From: Stromatinia cepivora
Lineage: Eukaryota; Ascomycota; Leotiomycetes; Helotiales; Sclerotiniaceae
Reading direction: 5' to 3'
NCBI GenBank assembly: GCA_014898415.1
Contig: RCTD01000038.1
Location: 248,001 to 312,000 of the forward strand
DNA: 64,000 bases
The position numbers were made by a program, and so were the translations under genes. The notes beneath the pieces are model-generated. The model saw only the letters and a program-made list of their open reading frames with translations, made no database searches and had not been told where the DNA came from. Within the stretch, counting starts at the first letter, position 1, and each line of letters begins with the position of its first letter. Of this stretch, positions 58,166-64,000 are shown one piece after another.

Positions 58166-60576
58166 CTCTATTATAGGTTTATAATTATATACTTCATTTT
58201 ATATTCGATGATTTTATTATATAAATTTTTTATATAATAAAATGATATCAATAATGATTTCATATATAAAATAATTTATCGGAATTTATTTTTTCGATGG
58301 AATCAATTGTATATAAGAAATCTATAAATAAAGAATCGATGAATATATTATCACGGGATAGTATGACTACAGAGCACTTTCAGGGATCGGGGAATAGATG
58401 GTATACATGATTGATAAAGTAAAAGAATTGAATAACTTACCCTTGATTATATAAATCAAAAACTGTATATATAAAACAAATAAATAATTATTTAGCTGAT
58501 ATATATCTTAATTAAATTAAATCTTTGTTTATTAATATATCAGAATTATTTTATTAATCGATAGATTAATAAAAATTAAAAAATCTCTTATTTTGATTAA
58601 AAAGTATATACTTTGATTCTTTATAGAATATAAAGGATTACAAGGTTTTCTATAATATACCCCCTAAATCGAAGAACGATTTAAAATAAATGAAAAAATA
58701 TAGAAAATAATAATTTATATAATTTATAAATAAATATATAAAACAATTATAAACAAATATTAATAAAGAAAAAATATAATATATAAATTTGAAATAATTT
58801 TGATACTCTTGAAATAAAAAAGAATTTGATTATATATAAATCACAAATTTCTTTTAATCTTCGATTTATTATATATAATATTCTTCGAAATCAAGATTTT
58901 GAATAATAAAAAGAAAGTTTTCTATCAGGAGAATATAGGAAAATAATCGATTCTATAATATAATAATTGAAAATATATATAATTACTAGGTTATAATATA
59001 TTGATCATAATAACGAAATAAAATAAATGAATTTTTAAAAATATATAGATCCCCTTTTTGCATTTTCGTTTTGATTTTAATCAAATTCTTATTAATTATT
59101 ATTATATCTAAGATTTCGGGATCTAAAAAAACTAAATAAGCGAATTTTAATTGTATTAAACAAAGAATAATTAAGAAGAAAGTTTTAAAAGAATCGAATA
59201 CAAAAGAAGATTTTAATACTCTTTCGAAGGATTAATAAATCGAATAAAAAGAATTAATGAATCCAATACAAATAACAAATCAAAATATCAATCTCCGGGA
59301 ATATAATTTAACCAAATCTACTCTTAAAATAATATATAATCATTTATTTCAAAAACTGTTCCCCTTTATCAAAAGAATTGTTATTCGTTATAATTAATTG
59401 TTTATTATAAATTCAAATAATAATTTAAAGGTAGGTTTTGTTTTTGAATTTTATTATATAATTGAAAGATTTTATTAATCCTATATTTGTAATTATCAAA
59501 ACAAAGATTATTCGATAAAGAAAAGAAAAAAGGGAGGGTTTTTTTATTTAATAATAATAATCCATTTGATCCTTTAATATTAGGTTTTTCGGATAATAAA
59601 TTAGATAAAGAAGAGAAAGAAAAAAAGTTGTCGAAAATTGCTGATTTTTTAGTTAAAACAAAAGATAAAGGAAATTGTAAAGAAAAAAACGATTATTTAT
59701 ATATTCGATATATAAAATCATTAATTGCTGGAAAATATAATTTCTATAATAAATACTTTGTTGATTTTTCTAAACTGAATAATCATCGGTATTGAAATTA
59801 TAATACTTATTTGTATATTCCTTTACTAATTTTCTTTTATTCTTTAATAGATTACTATATTACTACTTATGGACAAAATTCGAAAATAAATTCTTTGTTT
59901 ATCCTTTATCTTTATAATATATTGATTATTAATTATATAATCCAAATAAGAATACAGAATTGTAATAAAAATAATATTGGAGATTGAAGAGAAAAAAGAA
60001 ATTATTCTTTCGCCTTTGTATTATTATTCCTCTTTTCTTTGTTGTATTACTTATTGAAGTCCTCAAAAGACTAAATGGAAGAAATACATTATGATTTCGG
60101 AAAGCAATAATAAGAATGAGAGAGAAAGAGTGATAAAGAAAAAGAGAAAAAAGGAATGGATAGTATATCCGAAGAAAAAGAAAAAAATGAATAATCCTTT
60201 AGTTCCTATAGTATCGATGACATTAATAATTCTGATTGCTTTAATTATTCCTTATTTATTAATTATTATAGATAATCCTAAAGCTTTTTTACTTGAACTT
60301 TAAATTATTGAATTTAAAAAGAAATTTATTCTTTTTTAAGAACAGGAAGGTGAAGAGTAAAAGAATGATTAACCTTGATTATTCTTTATTTCCAAATGAA
60401 TATAGAGTATACGAGTTGAAGTATATTATAGAAAAATATAATAATTTAAAATACCAAATAAAACTCATTCTATTTATACTAAAAGAAGGAATTACAAATT
60501 CCAAATTATTATTATTCAAATTTTATAATCCAGATTATTGTTATTTAAGTTTTATAATCCTATTATTTATATTTTA
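58166..60576. other. AT-rich DNA with long plus-strand open stretches
   Basis: A less AT-rich island at 58349-58430 (ACGGGATAGTATGACTACAG) could be a remnant LTR edge. From about 59,540 to 60,300 the plus strand has several consecutive open stretches (about 59,545-59,794, 59,797-59,987, 60091-60303) rich in Lys/Asn/Ile, broken mainly by TGA. No protein family recognised. Chance in a biased composition is the default explanation. Confidence 0.4.
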
Positions 60577-60835
60577 TAAATTGAAAAGAGAGCGGAAATA
60601 TTCAAATTTTTATTTTGTAAAATTCTTGATGAATTTATTAATAGTTATATTAATAATCGATAGATAAATTATATAAGGATTTCTTTTTGAATATTCTTAA
60701 TATAATCATATATTTTGAATATCAATATAATATAATTTCATAATGATTCATTTGTTCTCACCGATTATTAATCTAATCACTTATTGGTTATTATAGAAAA
60801 TCATTATAGATTCTTTCATTACTAAATCGATTTTT

Positions 60836-61026
60836 TGTGAGAATCACAGTAAAGAATCGGTTAATATTCGAATAACAACAGATTCGGATTTTGAATCAAG
60901 ACTTTTCATTACTTTCTCTAAATGGTATTGAAGAATTCCCTTTTATATAGATGAAAACTCTTCAAACTAGCGTACAATTCGGCCCGCTTTCGGCTAGCCT
61001 TAGTTTCGTAATTGAGGTTCGTAACA
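60836..61026 (-). repeat. 3' LTR of element copy B
   Basis: 191 bp, the least mutated of the four LTRs together with 62871-63061. It keeps TGTGAGAATCACAG at the left edge and GAGGTTCGTAACA at the right. Confidence 0.82.
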
Positions 61027-62048
61027 AAGCCCTCCTTTCCAAGGCTTTCGTCCTCGAAAACCTATAAAATGAAACCATTTAAGTTGAAATATCCAATCAA
61101 AACTAATATTATTCGATGTTGTATTATATGCTTTTTCGTGAAACCATTGATATTGTATTGTATGCCTTTTCGTAAAACCATTGTATTATGTTGTATGCCT
61201 TTTCGTAAAACCATTATATTGTGTTGTATACCTTTTCGTAAAATCATCGTAGATCCATCGAAATCCTTTCAATTCTTCTAATTCCTCCATTCCTAATTCT
61301 ATAATAATCGGCCGAGCTGAAACTCCAATGGAGAATTCTATACAACGATTAAATCCATAATAATTCCTTTAATAATGAAATTATAATACTTATATCTTCA
61401 TTTTATAAAATTCAGCATTTTCACTTCTTTGAAAACTCTTCAATATCATTTAAAAACCCCTGTATATATATTCATTTTCGATCCACTTTCAATTCGATTT
61501 CGATACGATTTCGATACGATTTCGATAGATATACTTTCGATTCGGATTCGGTATACTTTCGATTTAATATACTTTTGATTTGAGTTCGATATACTTTTGA
61601 TTCGGATTCAATATACTTTCGATTTGGATTCGGTATACTTTTAGTTTGGATTTAGTATGCTTTCGATTCGGATTCGATATGCTTTCAATTTAGTATACTT
61701 TTGATTTAGATTCAATATACTTTTGATTCGAATTCGGTATACTTTCTAATATAATGAATAAAGGATATTGATGCCTCCCTTTTTGGATCGACGTTTTTGT
61801 CGATTTTAATGATCCTATAGGTTCGGTAAATAATAAAAGAGGGAAGATTTTCAACTTGCTTTTTCTTTTGAAATCTGAAACATAAATATATTATATCCTT
61901 TAATACTATTAAATTTGCATCAAGAAAATGATGACTTCAATATAAATACTGTTTCGTCTTCAACTAATATACTAGCTTTCCAATATAAATCCAACTATTT
62001 GTAACCAGTTTTCACCAATGATCCTCTAAAATCACACAAAAACTAACT

Positions 62049-62420
62049 TCACCCTTCCTTTTGAAAAAGGCCTAGCATTCCATCAAAGGGAAGAAACTTC
62101 AAGTATTCCACCAGAATTCTGTTTTTGAAAACAGAAATACAATTAGTATCATATATGAATTCATTTATTATATTCTTTAAAGATAATACTATTATATTTC
62201 TTAATGATAGTATCAAAAGCTTTATCATTATTATTATAAATCCATTTATTGTACTCCTCAAAAATAGTATCAAAGGCTTCATTATTATCATTTCAATTTC
62301 AATATCTTCAATTTCAATATCTTCAATTTCAATATCTTCAACTTCAATATCTTCAACTTCAATATCTTCAATTTCAATATCTTCAATTTTTCCAACAACT
62401 TTTATATTCAAATTCTTCAC
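62049..62420 (-). CDS. Repeat-rich reading frame in copy B
   Basis: A 123-codon frame corresponding to the C-terminal two thirds of the copy A frame at 10008-10526. It shares KNLNIKVVGK, the DIE repeats (more units here), the KPLILFLRST repeats and the ending LFQKEG. The frame upstream (62417-62842, 141 codons) overlaps it and carries the N-terminal part, so a single frameshift or programmed shift separates the two. It may be non-coding. Confidence 0.3.
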   Translation of the reverse strand: MKNLNIKVVGKIEDIEIEDIEVEDIEVEDIEIEDIEIEDIEIEMIIMKPLILFLRSTINGFIIIMIKLLILSLRNIIVLSLKNIINEFIYDTNCISVFKNRILVEYLKFLPFDGMLGLFQKEG

Positions 62421-62870
62421 TTTTCCGATGAAATTTCGAAGGTTTTTCTATATACTTTCGTTTTTTCGTCCTTTTGTTTAAATGATTTATATAATTTAAG
62501 GATTCGCTTTCGAATTTCATAAAATAAAGTAGGGTTCGGTTTATATATCATATTCATATTTTTCAAATAAATCTTTTCAATTCCTTCTTCTTGTTTTTCT
62601 TGATTTTCTTGATTCGAAGGTTTTTCGTAGTATTTTTGGTAGGTTTTCGATAATATTCCGAAGGGTTTTCGAAGGCTCGTTTCGAAGCCAAATTCGTATG
62701 TGTTTTGAGGGTAAATTTCGAAGGGTTTTTGAAGGTTCATTTTGAGGTCAAATTCGTATGTATTTTGGAGATAAATTTCGAAGGTTTTTCGAAGATTCGA
62801 ATGAATCAAAAAAATAAGGTTATTCCCAAAATTAACCAACAAGTTGTTTTCAAAAGTGAATAAAAAGAAT

Positions 62871-63061
62871 TATAAGAATCACAGCAAAGAATCGATTAAT
62901 ATTCGAATAACAACAGGTTCAGATTTTGAATCAAGACTTTTCATTACTTTCTCTAAATGGTATTGAAGAATTCCCCTCTATATAGATGAAAACTCTTCAA
63001 ACTAGCGTACAATTCGGCCCGCTTTCGGCTAGCCTTAGTTTCGTAGTTGAGGTTCGTAACA
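62871..63061 (-). repeat. 5' LTR of element copy B
   Basis: 191 bp, direct copy of 60836-61026. The left edge reads TATAAGAATCACAG (two G-to-A changes from TGTGAG). Confidence 0.82.
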
Positions 63062-64000
63062 TTTTTTTTAAGAAATATAGAATTGCTATAATTTCTTTTG
63101 ATATATATTCAATTTCGAAAAGCTTTACTTCAATAATCAAAATGATCATAATATTTTGTTTAGATATTTTCTATACAATTAAATCACCGAAAAGGAATAT
63201 AATATACCCTTGGAATGATCAATAAATATCTGAATCATCTATAAAAGAAATGTTTAAGAAAATAAAAAGTTGTGATATTTAATCACTATTATATTGGATC
63301 ACGAGATATCTTGTATTCTATAAATATTATAAATAATGATCGACAGCTTTTATATAATCGCTTGATGGATTGATCAAATAATAGTTTAGTTGCGAAATAG
63401 CGAATAATATATCTGCTTTTATAATAATTGTAGTATATAATACTAATCCCATTTTCTTTTGATATATTTTTATAATATATACAGAAACTTGATCCTGATT
63501 TTTCCGAAATACTATTATTGGGAATGAAATATTTGCTATCCCATTTATTACTTTGAATTTCTTAGTAATCTTTTTAATATATATATTATAAATTAATTAC
63601 AGCTTTTTATTAAATCAATCACGGAATATATATATATCTAGAAATTATTTAATATTTTCTAGATCTTATAATTCATATACAATTTTCATTCTTTTAATAA
63701 TCTTTATAATAACTGATTTGTTTTTTTTATAATAAATAATCTAAATATTATCTACAAAAAAAAGAATTATAATAATATACTCTGGATTAATATATAAATA
63801 CAATTTCTCCTTGTATTATATCAATCCTAATTTTTCGAATATCCAAATGAAATCCCTAAACTATATAATTAAAGAATTTTATAAATTATATAAAGTTCGA
63901 TCAATTATAACATTTTTATTTGGGATTTTATATTTATCAAATAGATAATATACAATTAGAATATCAAAAAGATTATATAAAATATTAACAAAAGTATTAA

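Larger units (their letters stand above)
60836..63061 (-). mobile_element. Non-autonomous LTR retroelement, copy B
   Basis: 2226 bp with 191-bp LTRs at 60836-61026 and 62871-63061 and a TSD TTTTT (60831-60835 and 63062-63066). It is the same family as copy A (8805-11135) over its whole length, with the same interior order: the gag-position frames, the DIE repeat array, ATTCGGTATGCTTTCGATT-like repeats (61,500-61,745) and the CTTTTCGT array. The purine tract GGAAAGGAGGGC lies just inside the left LTR (read on the minus strand), which again gives the minus direction. It was inserted into the RNase H part of a Copia relic. Confidence 0.85.
60577..64000 (-). pseudogene. Second Copia relic, interrupted and cut by the window end
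   Basis: The minus strand reads through RT and RNase H remnants. KADILFAISQLNYYLINPS (about 63,365-63,425) matches the Copia region after the RT active site. GYIIFLFGDLIV(stop)KISKQ and IIEVKLFEIE (about 63,105-63,212) match RNase H, where KISKQ...EVKLFE stands for the family's SKQ..STTEAE. After a 2.2-kb insertion (60836-63061), YIDIQNI...EYSK and finally KFEYFRSLFNL (60,580-60,612) match the end of the polyprotein. Stops abound. The 5' part lies beyond 64,000. The LTRs were not identified. Confidence 0.75.

Noticed and set aside
60293..60667. 124-codon plus-strand frame, first taken as a possible plasmid-type membrane protein
   Set aside because: Its 3' part is antisense to the Copia C-terminal relic KFEYFRSLFNL, so openness here is by chance.
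1..64000. tRNA or rRNA genes
   Set aside because: I looked for T-loop (GGTTCGAATCC-like) words and conserved rRNA segments and saw none that fold into a complete gene. A covariance-model scan would be decisive.

Overview
The window looks like nuclear DNA of a filamentous ascomycete, probably a leotiomycete close to Botrytis or Sclerotinia. That placement is inferred from gene content and intron style and was not tested by a search. The evidence is short introns (43-140 bp) with GTAAGT-type donors and CTAAC/CTGAC branch points, fungal gene families (RIB7, GNA1, Nse3, SF3B5, Lsm7, NmrA-like, Zn2Cys6), and two very AT-rich flanks. In those flanks transposon genes are ruined in the manner of repeat-induced point mutation (RIP): TGG has become TGA or TAG, and GAT has become AAT.

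Layout. Positions 1-11,900 are a nest of decayed retroelements. They hold a solo LTR with target-site duplication (TSD) ATCTG, a full-length Ty1/Copia element on the minus strand (2687-8149, TSD TATTA), and a 2.3-kb non-autonomous LTR element (8805-11135) inserted in an older solo LTR. Positions 12,000-52,750 are a gene island. In order it holds a small secreted protein, a Cys-rich hypothetical protein, SF3B5, Nse3, an SLS1-like mitochondrial protein, RIB7, a secreted FG-GAP-like repeat protein, an NmrA-like protein, a GH3 pseudogene fragment, a VHS/GAT endocytic adaptor, a secreted gamma-glutamyltransferase, a Zn2Cys6 protein, GNA1, a hypothetical protein, Lsm7, a class 3 lipase and a broken secreted carboxylesterase. 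Positions 52,750-64,000 return to AT-rich DNA. This part holds a hAT-like 441-bp element, an 807-bp almost perfect palindromic TIR element with TA target sites, a Tc1/mariner transposase relic, tandem repeats, and a Copia relic into which a second copy of the 2.2-kb non-autonomous LTR element has jumped.

The genes do not form an obvious cluster. They are mainly housekeeping (splicing, SMC5/6 DNA repair, riboflavin and UDP-GlcNAc synthesis, mitochondrial expression, endocytosis, lipid turnover) with several secreted proteins among them. Secreted or decayed secreted genes sit next to both AT-rich borders: the small secreted protein on the left and the carboxylesterase pseudogene on the right. 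Exon-intron models were built by hand from reading frame, splice sites and family expectation. Several genes, including SF3B5 and the small secreted protein, have coding exons too short to stand out as open frames.
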